A DNA stretch of 54,354 nucleotides from Cloacimonetes bacterium UBA5210. Its GTDB lineage: Bacteria; Cloacimonadota; Cloacimonadia; Cloacimonadales; Cloacimonadaceae. Positions within the stretch are counted from its first letter, which is position 1, and each line of letters opens with the position of its first letter. Below are positions 8,710-16,877 of the stretch, piece by piece. The stretch is taken from positions 30,318 through 84,671 of the forward strand of contig DHVK01000029.1 of assembly GCA_002412625.1 (NCBI GenBank), read 5' to 3'. The notes under the pieces are model-generated. The model worked only from the letters and a program-made list of their open reading frames with translations. It did not search any database and was not told the origin of the DNA. A program made the translations under genes and the position numbers.

Positions 8710-9028
8710 GAACGTAGTGCGGCATTTCTTGCGGCAAGACGATAGAGAACTCCACCAAGCCGGCAATCTCGCCATCCTTGAACCAGGGTTGCTGATAGAT
8801 CAGCTTTTTCTGGCCACCTTTGTCGATGGTGTAGCCATGTGCTTCGCCGGTGGCAAGCATGTGCTTGATGATCTCGATGCTCCGCGGCTGATGACAATCG
8901 TATAAGCTTTTGCCGCAATAGTCCTTGCCACCCCAGGTAGCAATGGCTTTTTCGTTCATTTCGATCACTATGGCATCTTTATCGCAGACCGTGATTGCCA
9001 CGGGCAGCTCTTTTATCCATTCGTACAT
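8702..9028 (-). CDS. Stand-alone PAS-domain protein
   Basis: The 108-aa protein is essentially one PAS fold: LPVAITVCDKDAIVIEMNEKA, then YDCHQPRSIEIIKHML, then WFKDGEIAGLVEFSIVL. The CHQPRS segment resembles the CHPP(K/R)S segment of PAS domains fused to DUF438 proteins. There is no membrane segment, kinase or DNA-binding part, so any signal must pass through a partner. The ATG directly abuts the stop of the acyl-CoA dehydrogenase gene, and its own stop overlaps queH. A redox or ligand sensor for this operon is possible but is inference. Confidence 0.8.
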   Translation of the reverse strand: MYEWIKELPVAITVCDKDAIVIEMNEKAIATWGGKDYCGKSLYDCHQPRSIEIIKHMLATGEAHGYTIDKGGQKKLIYQQPWFKDGEIAGLVEFSIVLPQEMPHYVRG

Positions 9029-10174
9029 TTAGAACTCTTTGAGGATGTTTGCCGCCACGATGGAGCGCTGAATCTGGTTGGTTCCTTCGTAAATCTGCAG
9101 GATCTTAGCATCGCGCATCATCTTTTCCACCGGGTATTCTTTCATATAGCCATATCCGCCCAAGATCTGCACGGCATCGGTGGTAACCTTCATCGCCACG
9201 TCTGAAGCGTAATATTTGCACATGGCGCTTTCTTTGGCATAGTTTTTGATTCCGGCATCCACCATTTTGGCAGTCTGAAATACCAGCGCGCGTGCCGCTT
9301 CGATCTGGGTTGCCATATCTGCCAGCATGAACTGAATCGCCTGGAAGCTGGAGATCGGTTTGCCGAACTGGTGACGTTCTTTGGAATAGCGGACAGAGGC
9401 TTCAAAGGCTCCGCGGGCAATGCCCACTGCCTGAGAACCCACCATCGGGCGGGATTTGTCGAAAACCTTCATGGCGGTGATAAAGCCTGTGCCTTCGCGT
9501 CCGATCAGGTTTTCCGCGGGAATCCGGCAATCTTCAAAGATCAATTCGCGGGTAGCGCTGGAGCGGATGCCCATCTTGTTTTCTTTTTTTCCGAAGCTGA
9601 AACCGGGGGTATCTTTTTCCACGATGAAGCAGGAGCAACCTCGCGCGCCTTTGTTTTTGTCGGTCATGGCAAACACGGTATAGATGCCGGCTTCGCCACC
9701 ATTTGTGATCCACTGTTTGGTGCCATTCAGGATATAGTGATCACCATCTTTGCGGGCGGTGGTTTCGATCGCGCCGGCGTCACTGCCGGCATTGGCTTCC
9801 GTGAGGGCAAAGGCTGCCAGCTGTTCACCGGCCGCGATGATGGGCAGATATTTCTTCTTCTGCTCTTCACTGCCGCCCAAAAGGATGGGATACATGCCCA
9901 AACCGGTTGCGCCAAAAGCCAGCGCAATACCGGCGTCCACAGCGCAAAGTTCTTCCGTTACCACTGCCAAATCCATCACCTTGCCGCTGATGCCGTCATA
10001 TTCTTCGGGAATCAGGATGGCGAAGAGGTCGCTTTGGCGCATCACTTCCACGATGTCCCAGGGGAAGATCCCTTCCTGGTCATAGTGCTCGGATACCGGT
10101 TTCATCTTTTCATTGGCGATTCTGCGGGCGATTTCCTGCATCTCCAGTTGATCTTCGGTCAAAAAGTAATTCAT
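9029..10174 (-). CDS. Acyl-CoA dehydrogenase
   Basis: This is a FAD enzyme that forms trans-2-enoyl-CoA from acyl-CoA. The 381-aa length is typical. Family signatures are FALTEANAGSDAGAIETTA near residue 125, QWITNGGEAGIYTVFA, RQxGK-type KERHQFGKPISSFQAIQ and the C-terminal QILGGYGYMKEYPVEKMMRD with YEGTNQIQR. The catalytic glutamate is expected in that YEGT segment (short/branched-chain or butyryl-CoA type). AGGAG precedes the ATG. No etfAB is adjacent, so its electron acceptor is not shown. First gene of the minus-strand run leading to AOR. Confidence 0.95.
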   Translation of the reverse strand: MNYFLTEDQLEMQEIARRIANEKMKPVSEHYDQEGIFPWDIVEVMRQSDLFAILIPEEYDGISGKVMDLAVVTEELCAVDAGIALAFGATGLGMYPILLGGSEEQKKKYLPIIAAGEQLAAFALTEANAGSDAGAIETTARKDGDHYILNGTKQWITNGGEAGIYTVFAMTDKNKGARGCSCFIVEKDTPGFSFGKKENKMGIRSSATRELIFEDCRIPAENLIGREGTGFITAMKVFDKSRPMVGSQAVGIARGAFEASVRYSKERHQFGKPISSFQAIQFMLADMATQIEAARALVFQTAKMVDAGIKNYAKESAMCKYYASDVAMKVTTDAVQILGGYGYMKEYPVEKMMRDAKILQIYEGTNQIQRSIVAANILKEF

Positions 10175-10213
10175 GTGTATCTCCTGTATCTACTTAATTT
10201 ATCTCAATTGAAC

Positions 10214-10243
10214 ATAGTCCATCTAATGCGCTTTATGTGTCAA
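10214..10243 (-). promoter_or_regulatory. Possible sigma-70-type promoter for the acyl-CoA dehydrogenase run
   Basis: On the minus strand a perfect TTGACA (10243-10238) is followed after 18 nt by GACTAT (10219-10214), which matches TATAAT at only three positions. It lies about 40 nt before the start codon. The -35 box is good and the -10 box weak. Confidence 0.35.
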
Positions 10244-10317
10244 GCCCAAAATACCCGGGCATCCCCGCGCAAACCTTAGATGCTGCTGTAACCTCTTGCA
10301 GGGAAACACTATAAGCT

Positions 10318-10530
10318 GCAGCACCGATTTGATAGAACGCAGATTGAACTGATTGAACTGATTGTTACGATTTTTTGTTTGAGTTATGGACGGCAACTTT
10401 AGCACCGCAGCACCAAGCAACCGCAAAACCGCAGCACCGAGTTAATGGAACGCAGATTGAACTGATTGTTACGATTTTTTGTTTGAGTTATGGGCGGCAA
10501 CTGCAGCACTGCAACACCAAGCAACTGCAG
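10318..10530 (+). repeat. Two direct copies of a ~100-bp spacer repeat plus GCAGCACC tracts
   Basis: Copy 1 (about 10318-10430) and copy 2 (10431-10530) share GCAGCACCGA, GAACGCAGATTGAACTGATTG, a TTACGATTTTTTG segment and TTGAGTTATGG. Copy 1 has an extra 9-nt AACTGATTG. GCAGCACC-like words recur to about 10640. No open frame of note crosses them. They look like non-coding repeat expansion. Confidence 0.7.
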
Positions 10531-10672
10531 CACTGAATTTATAGAACTTTGATCGACGGGATCCCCATGATCTTCATGATTATTCTGGATTATTGGAAAA
10601 CCGCAGCACCAACTAACCGCAGCACCGCAACACCAAGCATCCCGATGCTCATTTAACCCATATTTGATTCAG

Positions 10673-10748
10673 TTGCTTTTAAGCTGATATCATGCTGAAA
10701 TAGAGCCATGGCCATGGGATGATAACAGCTTTATGTCAGCTTTAGCAA
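10673..10748 (+). repeat. Intergenic hairpin element, copy A
   Basis: This is a large hairpin. TTGC...AAGCTGATATCATGCTG (left) pairs with CAGCTTTATGTCAGCTT...GCAA (right) with 15 of 17 core pairs, one of them a G-T wobble. The loop contains CATGGGATGATAA. Related elements lie at 19782, 32632 and 44756. It sits between the acyl-CoA dehydrogenase gene and the 3' end of the CapA gene. Confidence 0.7.
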
Positions 10749-10855
10749 GACCGCAGGAGCCAAGCAAGGATCGGACGAACACGGGGTGGCGAGATTCTCT
10801 TGCCACAAGGGCCGGAGGCCTTATCTTGAGTGCCGTGCCTATGGCAAATCTGATC

Positions 10856-10873
10856 GGAGGATCGGAATCCTCC
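10856..10873 (+). repeat. Decayed tetraloop palindrome
   Basis: GGAGGAT-CGGA-ATCCTCC forms a 7-bp stem with a CGGA loop. GCTACGAAAT follows 14 nt later. The same palindrome and the same trailing word occur in the array at 44872-45060. This copy has lost the outermost pair. The rest of the 10175-10912 spacer holds only the elements listed here and a small AAGG-GCC-GGA-GG-CCTT-like palindrome at 10807. Confidence 0.6.
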
Positions 10874-10912
10874 CTTAGGACAGGAATGCTACGAAATGAT
10901 TGCGCGCTTCAG

Positions 10913-13861
10913 CTATTTCATCAGTATGGCTTTACGCGTGCTGCTCATGTTCCCGCTGTTGATGCGGACCAGATACAAGCCGGAGGCTACAGTCTTGCCC
11001 CTGCCATCTTTGCCATTCCAGGTAGTTTGGTGGTTGCCGGGGGGCAATTCTTCATCCATAAGTTCTTGAACCAGTTGTCCTTTGATGTTGTAGATCTTTA
11101 TCGTTGTGCGTCCGCTGGCGGGAAGCTGGAAACTGATTGTGGTATCCGGGTTGAAGGGGTTGGGAAAGATCTTCAGCGGCAGGCGAGCGGCTTGCGGCGT
11201 CCTGCTTGGGGGGCGTTCTGCCTCAGAATAGGCGGTTTCAGTGAGGCTGCAGCTCAGGGATTTGATACCTTCCTGGGTGCGGAGCTGAAACCAATAATAG
11301 TAGTTGGGATGCATTACTTGAGCGAGCTGCGCCTGGGTTTGCCAGGGGTTCCATTCGATCAGACCCACGTTGTCGAACCAGGCCTGGGAAAGCTCTGTGC
11401 TCACTCCGGTAAAACTAAGGCGGATATCATAGTACCACGCGTTTGAGGGCATGTTCAGTTCTTTGAAATACCATTGCCAGGCATTTGTCCCGCTCAGGTT
11501 AAGCGCTACATCCTCAGTCGAGATCGGCGAGTAAGAGTTCCGCGCGCTGTAATAGCGAATCGTGATGTTTGCGCTTTGCACGTTTCGGGTGCGGATCCAG
11601 CCGTGCAGAGTATAGCTCTTTTGGTTGTCATAGATCTTCATCTTTTTGGCGATGGTCCCGGTCTGGCTCCCGCCGTTACTACTGCTGAAGAAGGCACTGC
11701 GCTCCCCGTCCAAAGAGCCTGCCGCGGAATACTCCGGAACCTCCCAAAGGCTGGAGCCTTCGTCCTCGAAATTCCCGAACCAGATCAGCTCCGTGCCCAG
11801 GCGCAATTCGGCATCAACCGCCGGGCCTAATTCATCCACAGAACTGATGCTGCCGAATCTGGGTAATTTGATCGGTGCGGTTTGCTGCCAGTCCTGTTCA
11901 TAAATAGCGAAAGGGGGCTTGATGTGAAATGGATGCAGGGTTTGGGTCAAAGCCTCGGGATTCAGCGGAATACTGGCGGTAAGGGCTTCTTTGTCCACCA
12001 CCACGATCGTATCCAGTTCGCGGGATTTCATCGCCACATAGTCCAGAGTGTAAAGCCCCAGATGTCCCATCGCCGGCTTGGGGATATAGCCGTCGATATA
12101 CACCGGGCGCACATGATGATTACGGAAGCCATCGGGATAGGCGTCCGCGTAGAAGATCACTGAATGCATGCATTCGGGGTAATCCAGATCAAAGGCGAAA
12201 TTGCCCAGGGAGTGCGCAATCACTTTGCCGTTATAGAGTTCCATGCCGTGGATGATGTGGGGATGATGCACGATCACCAGGTCCGCGCCGTTATCCACCG
12301 CGGTTTGGCGGATCTCCCGATCCCATTGATGCGGAACATCATAGCGGTAAGTGTAATCCTCGTCCTGATCGTCTCCGATGAAGGGGTTGTTCTTGCCGTA
12401 GTCGGATCCGGGACCGGTGGAATATTCGCTCCCGCCGTGCATTTCTACCACTTTCAGATCCGCGATGCCCTGCACTGCTGCAAGTTGCATCATGTTGTAA
12501 TAGGGTGTCATATAGGCAAAGCCTTCTTTGGCGTATCCTGCTTGCAGAAAGGGTTGGGTGTTGTTGTATTGTCCGGTGCGGTCGCTGCTGCGCAACAGCG
12601 CGATGCTCAGGCCTTTCTGATTGATAAATGAGGGCAAATATGCTTCGTAGGCATTTGCCCCGGAGCCGCTGTGCCCGATTCCGTTCGCGTCCAGCAGGCT
12701 CTGGGTTTGGCGCAGGGCCGGCAAGCCGTAGTCCAGCGTGTGGTTATTTGCCAGCGAGACGTTGTCGATCCCGGCATAGACTAAGCCTGCCACATTGTTG
12801 GGGTTGCCTCGATAGACCACTGATTTGGTGGGATGCGGAGTGCCGGTGTTGGCAAGCACCACTTCCAGATTGGCGATGGTGACGTCGGCAGCATCTCCAA
12901 GCATGGCCAGGGTGGGCTGGAAGATCGCCTCAATGCCTTGCACCGGGATGATCTGAGTGTCATAGCGCCGCGCCAGCATTACATCCCCCACAAAGTTCAT
13001 GGTGAGGGGCAGCGTACTGGGGCCGGGATCAATATTCACTTGCGTGGCTGCCAAGCCCACCATCCCGCTTTCGTCCGTAAGCCTGAGATTCACCGTATAT
13101 TCGTGGGCATCGATGATGTCATAAACGTGATAGGGGCTGCTTTGGCTGCTGTGGTTGCCATCACCGAAACTCCAGTGATAGCTGAATTCATTGCTATCGG
13201 GATCGATGATGGTGGCGGAAAACTGCACTCCTACAAAGCGATTGTTGTGGTTGCTAGGGATTTGGGTGGTGATGCTGACCTGCGGCGAAATGGGGAGGGT
13301 GGAGGTGATGTCATAAATGCTGTCAAACCACACCGAGCGGGGGGAGGATTGATCCAGATCATTCACATAGATCAGCGAAGTGATGGTGGGATAATAGCCG
13401 AAGAAGCTCTCCCAATCGGCACCCAGGGGCAGCCGGTAGAGATTCCAGGAGTTTGCATTGTAGGCTCCCTGATAGACCGGCACCCACACTTCCAGATCCA
13501 GGATTCTGCTGCCGGAAATGCTGTAGAACAGGTGGTTCTCACCATCCGAAAAGCCGATGCCCTGCACTGTGGCACCGGTGGAGTAGTATGCCGCCACTTC
13601 GATCACGGTATTGATTTGTGCCGCTAAGGGGCTGATTGCCTGCTCCTTCCAGGTGTTTCCGCTTAGCTTCAGTGAGTAAACGGAATTGGAGTGGGTATTG
13701 CTTGTGTCCAGGCTCCAGGCATCGGGCTGGATATCCTCATCCGCCCAAGAACTTAGGTCGATCGTTCCGCTTTCAAAGTCTTCGATCACCAGTGGCGTTG
13801 TTTGGCAGACAATCGGCAAAGTAAATAGAAGTAACAACAATCCAAAATATAAAGCGCGCAT
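10913..13861 (-). CDS. Secreted CapA-family metallophosphatase-like protein with PKD and C-terminal sorting/FlgD-type domain
   Basis: The 982-aa protein begins with a signal peptide (MRALYFGLLLLLFTLPIVCQ). Residues about 22-190 look like a carbohydrate-binding-type beta domain. A PKD domain follows (YHWSFGDGNHSSQ, about 195-280). Residues about 285-640 are a CapA/PgsA-like calcineurin fold: NFVGDVMLARR, ANLEVVL, ANNHTLDYG, VIVHHPHIIHG and HSLGNFAFD. A second beta domain follows (about 695-840). The C-terminus (KIFPNPFNPDTTISFQLP ... SGLYLVRI) is a FlgD/Por-type domain used for surface sorting in FCB bacteria. GGGAGG precedes the ATG. CapA proteins act in poly-gamma-glutamate or envelope polymer handling; the actual substrate is unknown. 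Confidence 0.85.
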   Translation of the reverse strand: MRALYFGLLLLLFTLPIVCQTTPLVIEDFESGTIDLSSWADEDIQPDAWSLDTSNTHSNSVYSLKLSGNTWKEQAISPLAAQINTVIEVAAYYSTGATVQGIGFSDGENHLFYSISGSRILDLEVWVPVYQGAYNANSWNLYRLPLGADWESFFGYYPTITSLIYVNDLDQSSPRSVWFDSIYDITSTLPISPQVSITTQIPSNHNNRFVGVQFSATIIDPDSNEFSYHWSFGDGNHSSQSSPYHVYDIIDAHEYTVNLRLTDESGMVGLAATQVNIDPGPSTLPLTMNFVGDVMLARRYDTQIIPVQGIEAIFQPTLAMLGDAADVTIANLEVVLANTGTPHPTKSVVYRGNPNNVAGLVYAGIDNVSLANNHTLDYGLPALRQTQSLLDANGIGHSGSGANAYEAYLPSFINQKGLSIALLRSSDRTGQYNNTQPFLQAGYAKEGFAYMTPYYNMMQLAAVQGIADLKVVEMHGGSEYSTGPGSDYGKNNPFIGDDQDEDYTYRYDVPHQWDREIRQTAVDNGADLVIVHHPHIIHGMELYNGKVIAHSLGNFAFDLDYPECMHSVIFYADAYPDGFRNHHVRPVYIDGYIPKPAMGHLGLYTLDYVAMKSRELDTIVVVDKEALTASIPLNPEALTQTLHPFHIKPPFAIYEQDWQQTAPIKLPRFGSISSVDELGPAVDAELRLGTELIWFGNFEDEGSSLWEVPEYSAAGSLDGERSAFFSSSNGGSQTGTIAKKMKIYDNQKSYTLHGWIRTRNVQSANITIRYYSARNSYSPISTEDVALNLSGTNAWQWYFKELNMPSNAWYYDIRLSFTGVSTELSQAWFDNVGLIEWNPWQTQAQLAQVMHPNYYYWFQLRTQEGIKSLSCSLTETAYSEAERPPSRTPQAARLPLKIFPNPFNPDTTISFQLPASGRTTIKIYNIKGQLVQELMDEELPPGNHQTTWNGKDGRGKTVASGLYLVRINSGNMSSTRKAILMK

Positions 13862-14088
13862 ACTTCCTCCCGGAAGATTAGTTCCAGGCTATGCAAATGC
13901 AATTTCTGTTCCAAGACATACCTAATGCTCTGTTTTGGCATAGGCAGATTTCAGTGACCCGGTTCGAGGAAATCAAGGAATCTTTGCGCCAATACCTTGC
14001 ACGGATTATCTCCACTTTTCTATTGACTGAATTCCAGTATCTCAAAACATGCACGCAAACATAATATTCCAAACACAAGGGAGAACCA

Positions 14089-15282
14089 ATGGCTTACAAC
14101 AAGATGAAAACTGATCTGCAAACCCTCTTTGCGGAACTCAAGGAACAAGGTCTTTACAAGAAAGAACGCATCCTCACCACCCCTCAGGGCGCCAAGATCG
14201 GCGTTGCCGGAGGCGTTAGCGCGCTGAATTTCTGCGCAAACAACTACCTTGGTCTGGGCAATCACCCGGAAGTGATCAAAGCCTCTCAGGAAATCATGAA
14301 CGACTGGGGCTACGGCCTTGCTTCCGTGCGCTTTATCTGCGGCACGCAGCAGATTCACAAAGATCTGGAAGAAGCCGTTTCCAAGTTTTTGGGCACTGAA
14401 GACACTATCCTCTATGCCGCTTGCTTCGATGCTAACGGCGGCGTGTTTGAACCCCTGTTGGGCGAAGACAGCGCTTTGATCTCGGACGAGCTGAATCACG
14501 CCTCCATCATCGACGGCGTGCGCCTCTGCAAAGCCAAACGCTATCGCTACAAACACTCCAACATGCAAGAACTGGAAGACGCGCTGAAGGATTCCAAAGA
14601 TATGAAGTATCGCCTGATCTGCACCGACGGCGTGTTCTCGATGGACGGCGATATGGCGAAACTGGACGAGATCTGTGACCTGGCAGACAAATATGACGCC
14701 CTGGTGATGGTTGACGACAGCCACGCTACCGGCTACATCGGCAAAACCGGACGCGGAACTCCCGAACAGTTCGGTGTGCAGGACAGAGTGGATATCATTA
14801 CCACCACTTTCGGCAAAGCCATGGGTGGCGGAAACGGCGGATGCACCAGCGGACGCAAGGAAATCATTGAGCTTCTGCGTCAACGCAGCCGTCCCTACCT
14901 GTTCTCCAATACTTTAGCTCCCGCGATCGTGGGCGCGACCTTGAAAGTGATCGAGCTGCTTAGCACTTCCACCGAGCTGCGCGACAAGGTCTGGGACAAT
15001 GCCAAATACTTCCGCGCCAAAATGATCGAAGCCGGGTTTGATATCGTTGCCGGCAATACCGCGATCGTGCCCGTGATGCTTTACGAAGCTCCGCTTGCCA
15101 TCAAGATGGCAGACATGCTGCTCAAAGAGGGCGTGTATGTGATCGGCTTCGTCTATCCGGTAGTCCCGAAAGGTAAAGCCCGCATCAGAGTTCAGCTTTC
15201 CGCCGCGCACTCCCGCGACGATCTGGACAAAACCGTTGCTGCCTTCATCAAGGTCGGCAAAGAACTTGAACTGATAAAGTAA
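14089..15282 (+). CDS. kbl: 2-amino-3-ketobutyrate CoA ligase / glycine C-acetyltransferase
   Basis: This PLP-dependent alpha-oxoamine synthase cleaves 2-amino-3-ketobutyrate with CoA to glycine and acetyl-CoA in threonine breakdown. The 397-aa length matches Kbl. Diagnostic blocks are NFCANNYLGLGNHPEV, SVRFICGTQQIHKDLE, FDANGGVFE, DELNHASIIDG, DDSHATGYIG and TTFGKAMGGGNGG, with the PLP lysine at K243. GGGAG lies 7-8 nt before the ATG. No threonine dehydrogenase gene is adjacent, so a related acyl-CoA:amino-acid activity cannot be excluded. The 227-nt upstream spacer (13862-14088) shows no convincing promoter. Confidence 0.9.
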   Translation: MAYNKMKTDLQTLFAELKEQGLYKKERILTTPQGAKIGVAGGVSALNFCANNYLGLGNHPEVIKASQEIMNDWGYGLASVRFICGTQQIHKDLEEAVSKFLGTEDTILYAACFDANGGVFEPLLGEDSALISDELNHASIIDGVRLCKAKRYRYKHSNMQELEDALKDSKDMKYRLICTDGVFSMDGDMAKLDEICDLADKYDALVMVDDSHATGYIGKTGRGTPEQFGVQDRVDIITTTFGKAMGGGNGGCTSGRKEIIELLRQRSRPYLFSNTLAPAIVGATLKVIELLSTSTELRDKVWDNAKYFRAKMIEAGFDIVAGNTAIVPVMLYEAPLAIKMADMLLKEGVYVIGFVYPVVPKGKARIRVQLSAAHSRDDLDKTVAAFIKVGKELELIK

Positions 15283-15294
15283 GACAGGATAATA

Positions 15295-16122
15295 ATGCGC
15301 AAAGGGGTGATATATCTGGTTCCGGTGCCGATTGGCAACCTCAGAGATATCACCCTGAGAGCGCTGGACACCTTGAAAGCAGTAAGCCTGATTGCCTGTG
15401 AAGACACGCGCAAGACGGCGTTTCTGCTATCCCGCTACGAGATCCCCAAACCGCGCCTGCTCAGCTTTCACAAGTTCAATGAACGCAGCCGGGAAGATGC
15501 GCTGTTTGCCTATCTGGATGGGGGAGAAGATCTGGCAGTGGTCTCTGATGCCGGTTCACCGGCGATCTCAGACCCGGCGCAGAGTCTGGTGGCAGAAGCC
15601 ATCAAGCGGGACTACCTCGTGCAAGCCCTTCCGGGAGCCACAGCCCTGATCCCCGCCCTCAGCATATCAGGATTCAGCACTCTCGCCTTTCAATTTGTCG
15701 GCTTTCTGCCCCCGAAGAACAAAGAACGTAAAGCCGCGCTCCAGCAGATTCGGGATTACCCCCACCCCAGTATCATCTACGAAAGTGTGCATCACATCAA
15801 AGCTTGCCTGATTGAGATGCTGGACTACTTTCCCGAGCGGCAGATTGCCATTGCCCGCGAGATCTCCAAACTTCATGAAGAGTGCATCCGCGGAAGCGTG
15901 CAGAGCATTGTGGAGGCTTACGAGATCACTCAGAAGGGTGAGTTTGTGATCGTGATTGATGGCGCTCAGCCTGTAGAGGCGGTTTTCCCCAACTCCGAAG
16001 CGGAGCGGATGGTGCAAGCCAACCCGGGCCTGAAGAGCCGCGAACTGGCTGCCGAACTAGCTGCATGCTTTGGTATCAGCAAGAACCGGGCCTATGAGTA
16101 TGTGCTGGAGCAACGTAAGTGA
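15295..16122 (+). CDS. rsmI: 16S rRNA (cytidine-1402 2'-O)-methyltransferase
   Basis: RsmI methylates the ribose of C1402 in the decoding centre of 16S rRNA using S-adenosylmethionine. The 275-aa product has the SAM (tetrapyrrole methylase) fold with VPVPIGNLRDITLRALDTL at the N-terminus, ACEDTRKTAFLLSRY, VSDAGSPAISDPA and ALPGATALIPALSISG. The C-terminal helical region (SRELAAELAACFGISKNRAYEY) is the usual RsmI tail. It follows kbl by 12 nt and its stop overlaps the next gene by 4 nt (GTGA). Confidence 0.93.
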   Translation: MRKGVIYLVPVPIGNLRDITLRALDTLKAVSLIACEDTRKTAFLLSRYEIPKPRLLSFHKFNERSREDALFAYLDGGEDLAVVSDAGSPAISDPAQSLVAEAIKRDYLVQALPGATALIPALSISGFSTLAFQFVGFLPPKNKERKAALQQIRDYPHPSIIYESVHHIKACLIEMLDYFPERQIAIAREISKLHEECIRGSVQSIVEAYEITQKGEFVIVIDGAQPVEAVFPNSEAERMVQANPGLKSRELAAELAACFGISKNRAYEYVLEQRK

Positions 16123-16760
16123 AGAAGCCCTTTCTGCTGTTTGATTTTGACGGCACGATCGCTGATTCGATCCATCTGGGACTCAAGATCGCCAATAGCC
16201 TGGCCCCGGAATTTGGCATCAATCAGCTCAGTGACGAGGAGTTTGCCATTGTGCGCACAATGAGCATTCCCAAAGCACTCAAATGGCTGAAAATTCCTCT
16301 GCGCAAACTACCCAAGGCAATACCGCACGCCTTGGCCGAATACCGGCACCTGATCCACGAACTGGAACCTTATCCGGGCATTCATGAAATGCTGGATGAA
16401 CTGACGGCTCTGGGTTGCAGGGTGGCACTGCTTTCATCGAACAGCCGGGAAAACGTGCAACACTTTCTGGAACAGCACCAATTGCACCATTTCGACTGGG
16501 TGGAAGGCACTTCCGGGATCCTGAAAAAACACAGCAGCATTCGCAAGCAGATTAAAAAACACAAACTGAGAAAAGACGAAGTTATCTATGTGGGCGACGA
16601 AATCCGGGATATCATTGCCGCGCATAAATGCGGACTGAAGATCGTGTCCGTGAGCTGGGGATTCCATACCACAGACCTCCTGGCTGGCCAGAATCCGGAC
16701 TATCTGGTCGATAAACCTTCTCAGATCGTGGACGTGGTTCGGCAGTTTATCAAGCCATAG
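16119..16760 (+). CDS. HAD-superfamily phosphatase (phosphoglycolate-phosphatase-like)
   Basis: The 213-aa protein is a HAD hydrolase: motif I DFDGTIADS at the N-terminus, motif II as ALLSSNSRE, a motif III lysine in the ILKKHSSIRK region and motif IV GDEIRDI. The cap is small and helical, as in Gph/PpaX relatives that hydrolyse small phosphate esters. The likely start is the GTG at 16119, which overlaps the rsmI stop. The substrate cannot be told from sequence. The 117-nt gap after it has a small GGGTT-TTG-AACCC hairpin that could be a weak terminator. Confidence 0.82.
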   Translation: MKKPFLLFDFDGTIADSIHLGLKIANSLAPEFGINQLSDEEFAIVRTMSIPKALKWLKIPLRKLPKAIPHALAEYRHLIHELEPYPGIHEMLDELTALGCRVALLSSNSRENVQHFLEQHQLHHFDWVEGTSGILKKHSSIRKQIKKHKLRKDEVIYVGDEIRDIIAAHKCGLKIVSVSWGFHTTDLLAGQNPDYLVDKPSQIVDVVRQFIKP

Positions 16761-16877
16761 ATAAGAGATACCGGGATCCGCTTTGACTTCCGCGTGAATC
16801 ATTGCCCGGCTTCAGGGTTTTGAACCCGACTGTTTTCTTGCCCAAGGCGGGATGACCCATTATTCAAGGAGAATCAG

